From positions 1-34,097 of the forward strand of contig JAUXWH010000242.1 in the NCBI GenBank assembly GCA_030681365.1: a DNA stretch of 34,097 nt, in the 5' to 3' direction. Positions within the stretch are counted from its first letter, which is position 1; each line of letters opens with the position of its first letter. The notes under the pieces are model-generated. The model was not told the DNA's origin and ran no database searches. It saw only the letters and a program-made list of their open reading frames with translations. Positions 14,838-23,009 of this stretch are shown here, in pieces. The stretch is from Bradyrhizobium sp. (GTDB lineage: Bacteria; Pseudomonadota; Alphaproteobacteria; Rhizobiales; Xanthobacteraceae). Position numbers and translations under genes: made by a program.

Positions 14838-15634
14838 GCCGCGCCATCCCGCGGCAGCAATGCGTTGAGCCGTTCGGCCTGCCGCCGCGGCGTGCGCAGC
14901 AATTCGCCGACGTAAGCGTCGCCGCTGCGGGAAAGCTCCGCCGGCGTGCCCTGCGCCAGCAACTTGCCGCCGCGCATCACGGCAATGCGGTCGGCCAGCA
15001 GAAGCGCTTCGGTCATGTCGTGGGTGATCATGACGGTGGTCAGCCCGAGGCTGCGATGCAACTCGCGATAATCGTCGCCGAGCGCGTCGCGGGTGAGGGG
15101 ATCGAGCGCGCCGAACGGCTCGTCCATCAGCACGATGCGCGGCTTCGCCGCCAGGGCACGCGCAACCCCGACGCGCTGGCGCTGCCCGCCCGACAATTCA
15201 TGCGGAAAGCGGTCGCGGTACAGCGCGCGGTCGAGCCGCACCAGATCGAGCAACTCATCCACCCGTGCGGAAATTTCCTCCGGCGGCGTGCCGATCAGTT
15301 TCGGCGTGATCCCGATGTTGCCGGCGACGCTGAAATGCGGAAACAGCCCGCCGCTCTGGAACACATAGCCGATGCGGCGGCGCAGTTGGATCGGATCGAC
15401 CGCGCGCACGTCCTCGCCCTCGACCGTGATCCGGCCCTCGTCTGCGTCGATCAGCCGGTTGGCCAGCCGCAGCAGCGTCGTCTTGCCGGAACCGGAACCT
15501 CCGACAATGGCGAGAAACTCGCCCTGGGCGACCGCGAGCGAGACGTCGTCCACCGCCCGAACCGCTTGCGCGCCACGGCCGCCGGCAAAACTCTTGCCGA
15601 CATGCGCGAAGGCGATCAGGGGAGCATTTTCCAT
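14834..15634 (-). CDS. Osmoprotectant/EgtU-type ABC importer: ATP-binding protein
   Basis: This 266-residue ATPase has Walker A GGSGSGKTTL (near residue 44), a Q-loop in GYVFQSGGLFPHFSV, the signature LSGGQRQRVGVARALA, Walker B RIVLMDEPFGALD and the H-loop in TVMITHDMTEALLLADR. The Q-x-x-G-L-F-P-H form is typical of the OpuCA/ProV group. No C-terminal CBS domain is present, unlike OpuCA, so it lacks the known ionic-strength sensor. The stop overlaps the start of the fused permease/binding gene (ATGA), so the two are translated together. The start at 15634 has no strong ribosome binding site. A 158-bp palindromic repeat sits just upstream. Confidence 0.9.
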   Translation of the reverse strand: MENAPLIAFAHVGKSFAGGRGAQAVRAVDDVSLAVAQGEFLAIVGGSGSGKTTLLRLANRLIDADEGRITVEGEDVRAVDPIQLRRRIGYVFQSGGLFPHFSVAGNIGITPKLIGTPPEEISARVDELLDLVRLDRALYRDRFPHELSGGQRQRVGVARALAAKPRIVLMDEPFGALDPLTRDALGDDYRELHRSLGLTTVMITHDMTEALLLADRIAVMRGGKLLAQGTPAELSRSGDAYVGELLRTPRRQAERLNALLPRDGAA

Positions 15635-15656
15635 TAAGCAGGACCGCGGTTCCTCT

Positions 15657-15814
15657 TACCCTCCCCTGGAGGGGGAGGGTCGCTGCATCGTCCGGAGAGC
15701 GGCGGGGTGGGGTGAAGGTCTCTCACCTCGAACAGTGCCTGGGTCGAAAGACTTTCACCCCACCCCGTCTCGCACCTTGCGATGCGAGCCGACCCTCCCC
15801 CTCCGGGGAGGGTG
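15657..15814. repeat. 158-bp palindromic intergenic repeat, copy 1
   Basis: The outer arms (about 25 bp, CCCTCCCC-rich, starting at 15657 and ending at 15814) and the inner arms (GGGGTGGGGTGAAGGTCT with AGACTTTCACCCCACCCC) are inverted, so the whole can form one long hairpin. A second copy of equal length is at 33577-33734. It lies between two divergently transcribed ABC-importer operons. Confidence 0.88.
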
Positions 15815-15854
15815 AAGGACAGCCAAGCCTCACCTACCACGTTGCCGCACCGCG

Positions 15855-15883
15855 TTGAACTTATCCTTCGCAACCGCTAAGGC
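15855..15883 (+). promoter_or_regulatory. Possible housekeeping promoter for the NitT/TauT-type operon
   Basis: TTGAAC, 17 bases, TAAGGC is a fair match to -35 and -10 elements, ending 25 bases before the GTG start at 15909. The -10 is poor in its last positions, so this is tentative. Confidence 0.3.
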
Positions 15884-15908
15884 ATCGTCCAAACTTGGAG
15901 GGAGTGCG

Positions 15909-16736
15909 GTGGATACGACGAAGCCGACGGCCGTTGCGCTGGATGACGCGACGGTGGCGTTCCGACTGGCCGGCGATCGGGTCTACACCGCGGTCGAGCA
16001 GGCCAGTCTTTCGGTCGAACATGGCGAGTTCGTCGCGATTGTCGGGCCCACGGGTTGCGGAAAATCCACGTTGCTCAACGTCGCCGCCGGGCTGCTCAAG
16101 CCGGCATCGGGCGCGGTTCGCATCTTCGACCAGCCGCTGACCGGGCTCAACAGGGACGCCGGCTACCTGTTTCAGGCCGATGCGCTATTCCCCTGGAAGA
16201 CCGCGATCGACAACGTCGCCATCGGGCTGGAGATCAAGGGCGCGCCGCGCGCTGAGGCGCTGGAACGCGCGCAGGGCTGGCTGACCTCGGTCGGACTCGG
16301 CGCCTTCGCGGGCCGCTATCCGCACATGCTGTCGGGCGGCCAGCGCAAGCGCGTCGGCCTTGCCCAGGTCCTGATTCGCGATCCCAAAATCCTGCTGATG
16401 GACGAGCCGTTCGGGCCGCTCGATGCCCAAACAAGACAGATCATGGGCAATCTCTTGCTGGAACTGTGGAACGCCGATCGCAAGGCGGTGCTGTTCGTCA
16501 CCCACGATCTGGAGGAGGCGATCGCGCTGGCCGACCGCGTCGTGATCATGTCGGCGGGACCGGGCGCGCGCATCATCGGCGACTGGAAGGTGCCGTTGCC
16601 GCGTCCGCGCGACATTTCGGAAGTCCGCATGGAAAAGGAATTTCACGCGCTGCACCGGGAGATCTGGAGCGTGCTGAAGGACGAAGTGATGAAGGGCTAT
16701 GCGCAGTCCTCGCAGGCGCCGGCGGAGGTCGCATGA
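15909..16736 (+). CDS. NitT/TauT-type ABC importer: ATP-binding protein
   Basis: This 275-residue ATPase starts at a GTG, supported by GGAGGGAG five bases before it. Motifs: Walker A GPTGCGKSTLL, Q-loop in GYLFQADALFPWKTAIDN, signature LSGGQRKRVGLAQVLI, Walker B KILLMDEPFGPLD and FVTHDLEEAIALADR. The F-Q-x-D-x-L-x-P-W form with an ITHDLEEA-type loop is typical of the SsuB/TauB/ThiY class. The C-terminus (VPLPRPRDISEVRMEKEFHALHREIW) is also family-like. The stop overlaps the permease start (ATGATG). The system's substrate (nitrate, sulfonate, taurine or a pyrimidine precursor) cannot be told from the ATPase. Confidence 0.91.
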   Translation: MDTTKPTAVALDDATVAFRLAGDRVYTAVEQASLSVEHGEFVAIVGPTGCGKSTLLNVAAGLLKPASGAVRIFDQPLTGLNRDAGYLFQADALFPWKTAIDNVAIGLEIKGAPRAEALERAQGWLTSVGLGAFAGRYPHMLSGGQRKRVGLAQVLIRDPKILLMDEPFGPLDAQTRQIMGNLLLELWNADRKAVLFVTHDLEEAIALADRVVIMSAGPGARIIGDWKVPLPRPRDISEVRMEKEFHALHREIWSVLKDEVMKGYAQSSQAPAEVA

Positions 16737-17524
16737 TGAGCCGGCCCGTTCTGCTGCTCTGCCAGTTGATGGTCGCCGTGGTCGCCCTGGCGCTGTGGCA
16801 GTTGCTCACCAGCGTGCCGATCTTCGGCCGCATCCTGCTGCCGCCGTTCTTCTTCTCCAACCCGATGGACGTGGCGAGTCAGATCGTGGACTGGTTCGTG
16901 CGCGGCACGATCTGGAAGCATCTTCTGATCACGCTGTGGGAATCGGTGCTCGCCTTCACGATCGGTTCGGTGGCCGGCGTCCTGGTCGGGTTCTGGTTCG
17001 CCCGCCAGCCGCGGGTGGCGGCGATTTTCGACCCCTATGTCAAGATGGCCAATGCGCTGCCGCGCGTGGTGCTGGCGCCGATCTTCACGCTGTGGCTCGG
17101 CCTCGGTATCTGGTCCAAGGTCGCACTCGGGGTCACGCTGGTGTTCTTCATCGTGTTCTTCAACGTCTATCAGGGCGTCAAGGAAGTCAGCCCGACCGTG
17201 CTCGCCAACGGCCGCATGCTCGGCATGAACGAACGGCAATTGACGCGGCATGTCTACTGGCCGTCGGCGCTGTCGTGGATGTTCTCCTCCCTCCACACCG
17301 CGGTCGGCTTCGCCGTGGTCGGCGCGGTGGTCGGCGAATATCTGGGATCCGCGGCGGGGCTCGGCTATTTGATCCAGCAGGCCGAGGGGATCTTCGACGT
17401 CGCCGCGGTGTTCGCCGGCATGTTCGTGCTCTCGGCGTTCGTCATCCTGATCGATCTTCTGGTGACATTCGTCGAGCGACGGTTGCTGGTCTGGCGGCCG
17501 GACGGTGCCGGAGGCCATGGCTGA
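16733..17524 (+). CDS. NitT/TauT-type ABC importer: permease
   Basis: This 263-residue inner-membrane protein has six predicted helices. The first is at about residues 7-26 and the core from about 65 to 255. The coupling loop is GRMLGMNERQLTRHVYWPSA, as in SsuC/TauC-type permeases. LPRVVLAPIFTLWLGLGIWS is the usual conserved helix pair. There are two adjacent ATGs (16733 and 16736); the first gives a four-base overlap with the ATPase stop. The binding-protein gene follows after about 200 bases that contain a palindromic repeat. Confidence 0.92.
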   Translation: MMSRPVLLLCQLMVAVVALALWQLLTSVPIFGRILLPPFFFSNPMDVASQIVDWFVRGTIWKHLLITLWESVLAFTIGSVAGVLVGFWFARQPRVAAIFDPYVKMANALPRVVLAPIFTLWLGLGIWSKVALGVTLVFFIVFFNVYQGVKEVSPTVLANGRMLGMNERQLTRHVYWPSALSWMFSSLHTAVGFAVVGAVVGEYLGSAAGLGYLIQQAEGIFDVAAVFAGMFVLSAFVILIDLLVTFVERRLLVWRPDGAGGHG

Positions 17525-17530
17525 TTTCTT

Positions 17531-17653
17531 CCGTCATTGCGAGGAGCGAAGCGACGAAGCAATCCATTCTTTCTTTGCGCAGCAAAGCTGGATTGCTTCG
17601 CGGAGCCTGTCATCGGGCGCGCATTCGCGCGACCCGTTGGCTCGCAATGACGG
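17531..17653. repeat. Palindromic intergenic repeat (CGTCATTGCGAG type)
   Basis: CCGTCATTGCGAG (17531-17543) and CTCGCAATGACGG (17641-17653) are perfect inverted arms. Inside lie GAAGCAATCCA and TGGATTGCTTC, also inverted. This element is frequent in Bradyrhizobium genomes. It lies between the permease and the binding-protein gene of one importer. Its right part shares CGGGCGCGCATTCGCGCGA with the different repeat at 13158-13269. Confidence 0.9.
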
Positions 17654-17731
17654 CGAGATAGCATAACCGCCTTCTCAAGCGCCGCGCGCTGCTCTATCGT
17701 GCGGCCAACCAATGAATGCACGGAGGATACC

Positions 17732-18760
17732 ATGACCACGATCTTGCGTAGGCTGGCCGGGGCGCTGGTCGCGCTGGCGCTGACATCCGGCGTTGCGATG
17801 GCGCAAACCAAGGTCACCGTCGCGATCGGCGGCGGCGCCTGCCTGTGCTATCTGCCGACCGTGCTGGCAAGGCAGCTCGGCGAATATGAGAAGGCCGGCC
17901 TCGCCGTCGAACTGGTCGACCTCAAGGGCGGTTCCGACGCGCTCAAGGCGGTGCTCGGCGGCAGCGCCGACGTGGTGTCCGGCTATTTCGACCACACCGT
18001 CAACCTCGCCGCCAAGAAGCAGGAAATGCAGTCATTTGTCGTTTACGACCGCTATCCCGGCCTGGTGCTGGTGGTATCGCCCTCGCATAATGCCGCGATC
18101 AAGTCGATCAAGGACCTCGCCGGCAAGAAGGTCGGCGTCAGCGCGCCGGGTTCCTCGACCGATTTCTTCCTCAAATATCTCCTGAAGAAAAACGGCGTCG
18201 CAGCCTCCGATGTCGCCGTGATCGGCGTCGGTCTCGGCGCGACCGCTGTCGCGGCGATGCAGCAGGGCCAGATCGAAGCCGCCGTGATGCTGGATCCGTC
18301 GGTCACCGTGCTGCAGGGCAGCTATCCGGACCTGCGCATCCTTTCCGATACCCGCACCCAGAAGGATACGCTCGACGTGTTCGGCGGCGAATACCCGGGC
18401 GGATCGCTCTACTCGACGGCGGCCTGGATCAAATCGCACGAGAAGGAGGCGCAGGCCCTGACCAATGCGATCGTCAACACGCTGGACTGGATCCACTCGC
18501 ATTCGCCCGAGGAAATCATGGCGAAGATGCCGCCGGAAATCGTCGGCAAGAACAAGGAGCTCTATCTCGCCGCGCTGAAGAACACGCTTCCGATGTATTC
18601 GAAAACCGGCTTGATGGATCCCAAGGGAGCCGACGCGGTGCTCGCGGTGTTCAGCCAGAGTTCGCCCGAGGTCGCCAAGGCCAATATCGACCTTGCGAAG
18701 ACCTTCACCAACAGGTTTGTCGAAGCGGCGAAGAAGACGACGGGGACCGGTGCGAAGTAA
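17732..18760 (+). CDS. NitT/TauT-type ABC importer: periplasmic substrate-binding protein
   Basis: This protein has 342 residues; the ATG at 17732 follows GGAGG by six bases. A signal peptide of about 25 residues ends at AMA-Q. The fold is that of the NMT1/ThiY-like binding proteins: VTVAIGGGACLCYLPTVLAR, then LVDLKGGSDALKAVLGGSAD, DLAGKKVGVSAPGSSTDFFL and GATAVAAMQQGQIEAAVMLD. Two cysteines in ACLCY lie where related proteins place ligand-contacting residues, which is unusual. The C-terminal third is helical (EEIMAKMPPEIVGKNKELYL). It delivers an organic or sulfonate-like solute to the permease at 16733. The substrate is not known. Confidence 0.9.
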   Translation: MTTILRRLAGALVALALTSGVAMAQTKVTVAIGGGACLCYLPTVLARQLGEYEKAGLAVELVDLKGGSDALKAVLGGSADVVSGYFDHTVNLAAKKQEMQSFVVYDRYPGLVLVVSPSHNAAIKSIKDLAGKKVGVSAPGSSTDFFLKYLLKKNGVAASDVAVIGVGLGATAVAAMQQGQIEAAVMLDPSVTVLQGSYPDLRILSDTRTQKDTLDVFGGEYPGGSLYSTAAWIKSHEKEAQALTNAIVNTLDWIHSHSPEEIMAKMPPEIVGKNKELYLAALKNTLPMYSKTGLMDPKGADAVLAVFSQSSPEVAKANIDLAKTFTNRFVEAAKKTTGTGAK

Positions 18761-18769
18761 GCGTCGTCG

Positions 18770-19474
18770 ATGACGCCTCCGGCCATTCACCGGGTCACCA
18801 CGCTCGAGCTGGATGTGGAGCCCTGGTCGTGGCCGTTCGCGCAAGTGCGGGCGGCCGAGATAGCGGCGCACTTCGCCGGCAAGCAGGCTGAGAAGCCGCA
18901 GATCTGGAACGGCCGCATCCTGCTGGCGCGCAATCCCGACTTCACCATGTCGGGCTTTCGCGCCGGTTATTTCGAGACCGATTTTGCCGCCTTCCTGGCC
19001 TGGCGCGACTGGGGCTTTCCGGACCGGGATATCTTCAACGGTTTTGGAATGGGTGCATTGCGCAGCAACGACGGCGCCTTCGTGCTCGGCGAAATGGGCC
19101 AGCATACGGCCAATGCCGGACGCATCTATTTTCCGTCGGGAACGCCCGATCTCGACGATATCAGCGGCGGTTCGGTCGATATGGCCGGCAGTGTGGGGCG
19201 TGAAGTCGCCGAGGAAACCGGGCTGACCGCGGCCGACTACCGCGCCGATCCGCATTGGGATTGCGTGGTTTCCGGAAGGTCGATTGCGATGATCCGGATC
19301 CTGCACGTCAATGCATCTGCCGAAGCGCTGCGTGCGCGGATCGAGGCCAACCTCGCCGCGCAGCGCGAGCCCGAACTCTCCGCTGTTCATCTGGTGCGCG
19401 GTGTCGGCGATCTCACCGCGGCGATGCCGCGCTTCGTCACCGCCTTTATTGAAGCGCAGTTTTCGGCATCCTGA
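18770..19474 (+). CDS. NUDIX hydrolase with a degenerate first half of the NUDIX box
   Basis: This 234-residue protein has an N-terminal part with PQIWNGRILLARN, typical of a NUDIX fold. The NUDIX box is seen as GSVGREVAEETGL near residues 143-155, where the metal-binding R-E-x-x-E-E-x-G half is intact, but the upstream G-x5-E half is replaced (DISGGSV). Related proteins near catabolic genes hydrolyse nucleoside diphosphates linked to other groups. There is no signal peptide. It starts nine bases after the binding-protein stop without a clear ribosome binding site, so it may be read through from that operon. The substrate is unknown, and activity is uncertain because of the altered box. Confidence 0.8.
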   Translation: MTPPAIHRVTTLELDVEPWSWPFAQVRAAEIAAHFAGKQAEKPQIWNGRILLARNPDFTMSGFRAGYFETDFAAFLAWRDWGFPDRDIFNGFGMGALRSNDGAFVLGEMGQHTANAGRIYFPSGTPDLDDISGGSVDMAGSVGREVAEETGLTAADYRADPHWDCVVSGRSIAMIRILHVNASAEALRARIEANLAAQREPELSAVHLVRGVGDLTAAMPRFVTAFIEAQFSAS

Positions 19475-19507
19475 ACAGCACAACCGATAACCGGAAGGCG
19501 GTGTCGT

Positions 19508-20545
19508 ATGACCAGCGAACCCCAGCAATTCGCCAGCGACAATTATTCCGGGATTTGTCCGGAGGCCTGGGCGGCGATGGCCGAGGCCAATCATGGCCAC
19601 GCGCCCGCCTATGGCGACGATCTCTGGACCGCCAGGGCATCGGATGCGTTTCGCGCGCTGTTCGAGACCGACTGCGAGGTATTCTTTGCCTTCAACGGCA
19701 CGGCGGCCAATTCGCTGGCGCTGGCGTCGCTCTGCCAGTCCTACCACGGCGTGATCTGCTCCGATGTGGCGCATGTCGAGACCGACGAATGCGGCGCCCC
19801 GGAGTTCTTTTCCAACGGCTCGAAGCTGCTGGTGGCGCCATCGGCCGGCGGCAAGCTGACACCGGAGGCGATCCGCGCCATCGCGACCGCCCGCAGCGAT
19901 ATCCATTTTCCCAAACCCCGCGTGGTGACGGTGACGCAACCGACGGAGACCGGACAGGTTTATGAGCTCGACGAGTTGCGGGCGATCTCCGCGGTGTGCC
20001 GCGAACTGGGATTGAACCTGCACATGGACGGCGCGCGTTTTGCAAACGCCTGCGCCAGCCTGCGCTGCAGCCCCGCCGACATGACCTGGCGCGCCGGCAT
20101 CGACGTGCTCTGTTTCGGCGGCACCAAGAACGGCATGGCCGCCGGCGAGGCCATCCTGTTCTTCAACCGCAAGCTGGCGGAGGATTTCGATTATCGCTGC
20201 AAGCAGGCCGGCCAGTTGGCCTCGAAGATGCGCTTTCTGTCGGCGCCCTGGGTCGGCATGCTGGAGAGCGGGGCATGGCTGCGCAACGCCGAGCACGGCA
20301 ACGCCTGCGCCCGGCGCCTGCAGCAGCAGATTGCCGGATTGTCCGGGCTGGAAGTCATGTTTCCGGTACAGGCCAATGCGGTGTTCGTCCGGATGGTGGA
20401 CGAACGGATGGCGGCGCTGCGCGACCGCGGCTGGCGGTTCTATACGTTCATCGGCGGCGGCGCCCGCTTCATGTTCGCCTGGGACGCCGAACCCCAGCGC
20501 GTGGATGATCTCGCCGCCGATCTGCGCCGGATCGCATCGGCCTAG
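19508..20545 (+). CDS. ltaE: Low-specificity L-threonine aldolase family enzyme
   Basis: This 345-residue PLP enzyme has a GGAAGG ribosome binding site before its ATG at 19508. Motifs of the beta-eliminating lyase/threonine aldolase family are ASDNYSGICPEAW at the start, AFNGTAANSLAL, HVETDECGAPEFFSNG, NLHMDGARFANA (Asp and Arg contacting PLP) and LCFGGTKNG, where the Lys binds PLP. It splits L-threonine or allo-threonine to glycine and acetaldehyde and can act on other beta-hydroxy amino acids. The convergent gene ends nine bases away with no terminator between. The specificity (low-specificity or phenylserine aldolase) is not settled by sequence. Confidence 0.9.
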   Translation: MTSEPQQFASDNYSGICPEAWAAMAEANHGHAPAYGDDLWTARASDAFRALFETDCEVFFAFNGTAANSLALASLCQSYHGVICSDVAHVETDECGAPEFFSNGSKLLVAPSAGGKLTPEAIRAIATARSDIHFPKPRVVTVTQPTETGQVYELDELRAISAVCRELGLNLHMDGARFANACASLRCSPADMTWRAGIDVLCFGGTKNGMAAGEAILFFNRKLAEDFDYRCKQAGQLASKMRFLSAPWVGMLESGAWLRNAEHGNACARRLQQQIAGLSGLEVMFPVQANAVFVRMVDERMAALRDRGWRFYTFIGGGARFMFAWDAEPQRVDDLAADLRRIASA

Positions 20546-20554
20546 CGGCAATCC

Positions 20555-21649
20555 TCATCCAGCCCCGCGCATGACCTGCTCTGGAGGCCGCCGCAGCGAC
20601 CTTGGCATTTCGGGTCCCGTTCCGAACCGCAGGACGATATCCGCTCGTCGATTGCCGATGCCGAGGAAGGATGCGAACTGGCTGCGCAACGCGGGCACTT
20701 CGACCGGCTGATTGATGAAGGCGTATTTCAGTCCCAGCGCGGTGGCCTGAAGGCCGAAGCGCTGGCAGGCACGGCCCGCGGCCACCCAATGCGTCCTGTC
20801 ATCGGCCTCCGAGACGAACACGGCGACACCCGCCGAGCTTTCAATATGCTCGCGATATTTCTTGTTCTCGCCGGCTTCGGTAAAAAACATCTTCAGGAGC
20901 GGCCGTGCCAGCCACGCCGGCATCGCGGGGTTGCCGGACGAGCGCGAGAACAGGCCGTCCATCGTGGCGACGGCATCCGCCTCGCTGAAGCGCAGCCAGC
21001 TCTTGAGTTCATCCATGAATGCCGGGTCGCGCATCTGCGCCGAGTTTCCCTGCAGCACATAGTCGGCCACGCTCGATATCCCGGACCGGTCGGTCATGAT
21101 GATCATCGAGGTGCCGGGCTCGCGGCCGGCGACTTCGAGCAGCCGGAGAGCTTCGCCCGAAACCGGCCGGCCGTCATATTTGGCGCGGCTGCTTTGCCGG
21201 GCGGCGATGGCTTCGAACAGCGGAGAGCGGGCAGGGGCTGCCGGCTCGAGACCGATGACGATCTTGTCGTCGGCCACCGTCGGCGTCGCATGCAGTCCCA
21301 GCGCCGCCGCAGCGTGCGAGAGGTTCTCGGCCGCGCAGCCCAGGCTTGCGAAAATATGGTGGTCGTCGGGATCGACCGCCGGACATCTCCGGCTGAAATC
21401 CGGCGCGATGGTGATTTCGTTGCCGGCGGCAGAAAAAATCCAGGGCTGCGTGTTGTGGCTATTGGCGGCAAGGCTCGCATAGCGCACCAGCTCGCGGTCC
21501 CGCGGGGTCGCCTGCAGCGGCCTCCATGTCGATTGCACCGCTTGATCGTAAGTCATGGAAGCGGCCTCTGAGGGCCTGGACCAGAATGCTGCTCCGGCGC
21601 CGAGGCTCAGTGTGAATCCCAGCAGCTCTCGTCGGTTCAACACGGGCAC
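20555..21649 (-). CDS. Tat-exported nitroreductase-fold flavoprotein (Acg type)
   Basis: This protein has about 364 residues. The N-terminus is N-R-R-E-L-L-G-F-T-L-S-L-G-A-G-A-A-F-W, a twin-arginine signal peptide. The start is probably the GTG at 21649 or 21643, with no clear ribosome binding site. The frame stays open far upstream into the antisense of PPK2, which is not credible as coding. The mature part has a nitroreductase fold: RYASLAANSHNTQPWIF at the start, AARQSSRAKYDGRPVSG in the middle and WVAAGRACQRFGLQATALGL near the end, as in the Acg/TM1586-like family. Members bind FMN; mycobacterial Acg lacks reductase activity and sequesters FMN. Exported forms are common in rhizobia and probably fold in the cytoplasm with FMN. 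Confidence 0.8.
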   Translation of the reverse strand: MPVLNRRELLGFTLSLGAGAAFWSRPSEAASMTYDQAVQSTWRPLQATPRDRELVRYASLAANSHNTQPWIFSAAGNEITIAPDFSRRCPAVDPDDHHIFASLGCAAENLSHAAAALGLHATPTVADDKIVIGLEPAAPARSPLFEAIAARQSSRAKYDGRPVSGEALRLLEVAGREPGTSMIIMTDRSGISSVADYVLQGNSAQMRDPAFMDELKSWLRFSEADAVATMDGLFSRSSGNPAMPAWLARPLLKMFFTEAGENKKYREHIESSAGVAVFVSEADDRTHWVAAGRACQRFGLQATALGLKYAFINQPVEVPALRSQFASFLGIGNRRADIVLRFGTGPEMPRSLRRPPEQVMRGAG

Positions 21650-21796
21650 GTCTCGCAAGTTCAGATAAGCAAATTCGGTTGAAAAGGTAAGCGCCTTCGC
21701 GAAGCATGGCTTGACGCACATCAACGCCGGGTCTGGCGTCGCACGGGCGCGCCATGTACCGTCCGGACCGACCAGCCAACCGGAGTTTCCGAAGCC

Positions 21797-22723
21797 ATGG
21801 GCAACAATTCCTCGCAGTCTCTCGGCGACCAGCTGAAGCCCTTCGTGGCGCCATTTCGCTACGACGGGTCCGGCCAGTTCCATCTGAAGTCGCACAAGAC
21901 CAACGAGAAGGGCGGACTCGACAAGGACAGCGCCGGGCAGATTCTCGATGCCAACCGCAAGCGGCTGAACGACTTCCAGGAAAAGCTCTACGCCCAGGAT
22001 CGCTGGTCGCTGCTGCTGATCTTTCAGGGGATGGACGCCTCCGGCAAGGACAGCGCGATCAAGAGCATCTTCGAGGGCATCAATCCGCAGGGCTGCGACG
22101 TCCATTCGTTCAAGCAGCCGACCTCCCACGAGCTCGATCACGATTTCATGTGGCGCAGCACGATCGCGCTGCCGGAGCGCGGCCGCATCGGCATCTTCAA
22201 CCGTTCCTATTACGAGGAATGCCTGGTGACGCGGGTGCATCCGGAACTGCTGGAAAAGCAGAAGCTTCCGCCGAAGCTGATCACCAAGAATATCTTCCAC
22301 GAGCGGTTCGAGGACATTTCGGCGTTCGAACGCTATCTGGCGCGCAACGGCACGGTGGTCCTGAAATTCTTCCTCAACCTCTCGAAGGATGAACAGCGCG
22401 AACGCTTTCTCGAGCGGCTCGACGAGCCCGCGAAAAACTGGAAGTTCTCGATGGGCGACATCACCGAGCGCGCGCTGTGGCCGCGCTACATGGCGGTGTA
22501 TCAGGACATCGTCCGGCATACCTCGACGCCGCTGGCGCCCTGGTACGTGGTGCCCGCGGACCACAAATGGTTCGCGCGGGTGGTGATCGGCTCGGCCATC
22601 ATTACGGCACTTGATAAGCTCGACCTGAAATTCCCCCGTGTCGACAAGGCCTCGCTGGAGGAGTTCAAGGAGGTGCGCAAGGCGTTGCTGGAAGAAGGAA
22701 AAGGGGGCGGGGCGAAGAGGTAG
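21797..22723 (+). CDS. ppk2: Polyphosphate kinase 2 (PPK2)
   Basis: This 308-residue protein shows the class I PPK2 layout: Walker A GMDASGKDS at about residue 77, the lid with FKQPTSHELDHDFMWR, and Walker B NRSYYEECLVTRVHP. The central FLNLSKDEQRERFLERLDEP and the C-terminal WYVVPADHKWFARVVI are also family hallmarks. It transfers the terminal phosphate between polyphosphate and nucleotides (AMP, ADP or GDP to the next level or the reverse). A single PPK2 domain is present. It is cytoplasmic. It stands alone on its strand, divergent from the flavoprotein. The preferred nucleotide cannot be read from this. Confidence 0.93.
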   Translation: MGNNSSQSLGDQLKPFVAPFRYDGSGQFHLKSHKTNEKGGLDKDSAGQILDANRKRLNDFQEKLYAQDRWSLLLIFQGMDASGKDSAIKSIFEGINPQGCDVHSFKQPTSHELDHDFMWRSTIALPERGRIGIFNRSYYEECLVTRVHPELLEKQKLPPKLITKNIFHERFEDISAFERYLARNGTVVLKFFLNLSKDEQRERFLERLDEPAKNWKFSMGDITERALWPRYMAVYQDIVRHTSTPLAPWYVVPADHKWFARVVIGSAIITALDKLDLKFPRVDKASLEEFKEVRKALLEEGKGGGAKR

Positions 22724-23009
22724 GCGAGGCCTGCGAAATCGCGCGCGATCCGCCCGGCGGCGATTTCGCCGGCAGCCTCGCTCAACTCATCGACGCAGTG
22801 ACCTGAAGACGGCGCGCAGGTCCACACGAGAGCGCCTTCCAATTGAGATTCATTCGCACTCGCAGATAATATGTTGAGCGTCATAAGTAGTGTTACTGAC
22901 GCTATTAAGCATGTTTTATACATCACGATGCAATGCTGGCATTGCGGTGGCGCGAGTTGGCGCCGCCTTTGTGGTCACCAAGCGATTTGATCCCTCACGG
23001 AGCACGGCA

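Noticed and set aside
21650..22564. Long upstream extension of the nitroreductase frame on the minus strand
   Set aside because: It is antisense to PPK2, a clearly real gene; a twin-arginine signal marks the true N-terminus near 21649.
22501..22926. Minus-strand frame beginning with a signal-peptide-like MMYKTCLIASVTLLMTLNIL
   Set aside because: It has no stop before PPK2 and over half of it is antisense to PPK2; codon use is poor. The start lies in an AT-rich promoter region, which explains the hydrophobic residues.
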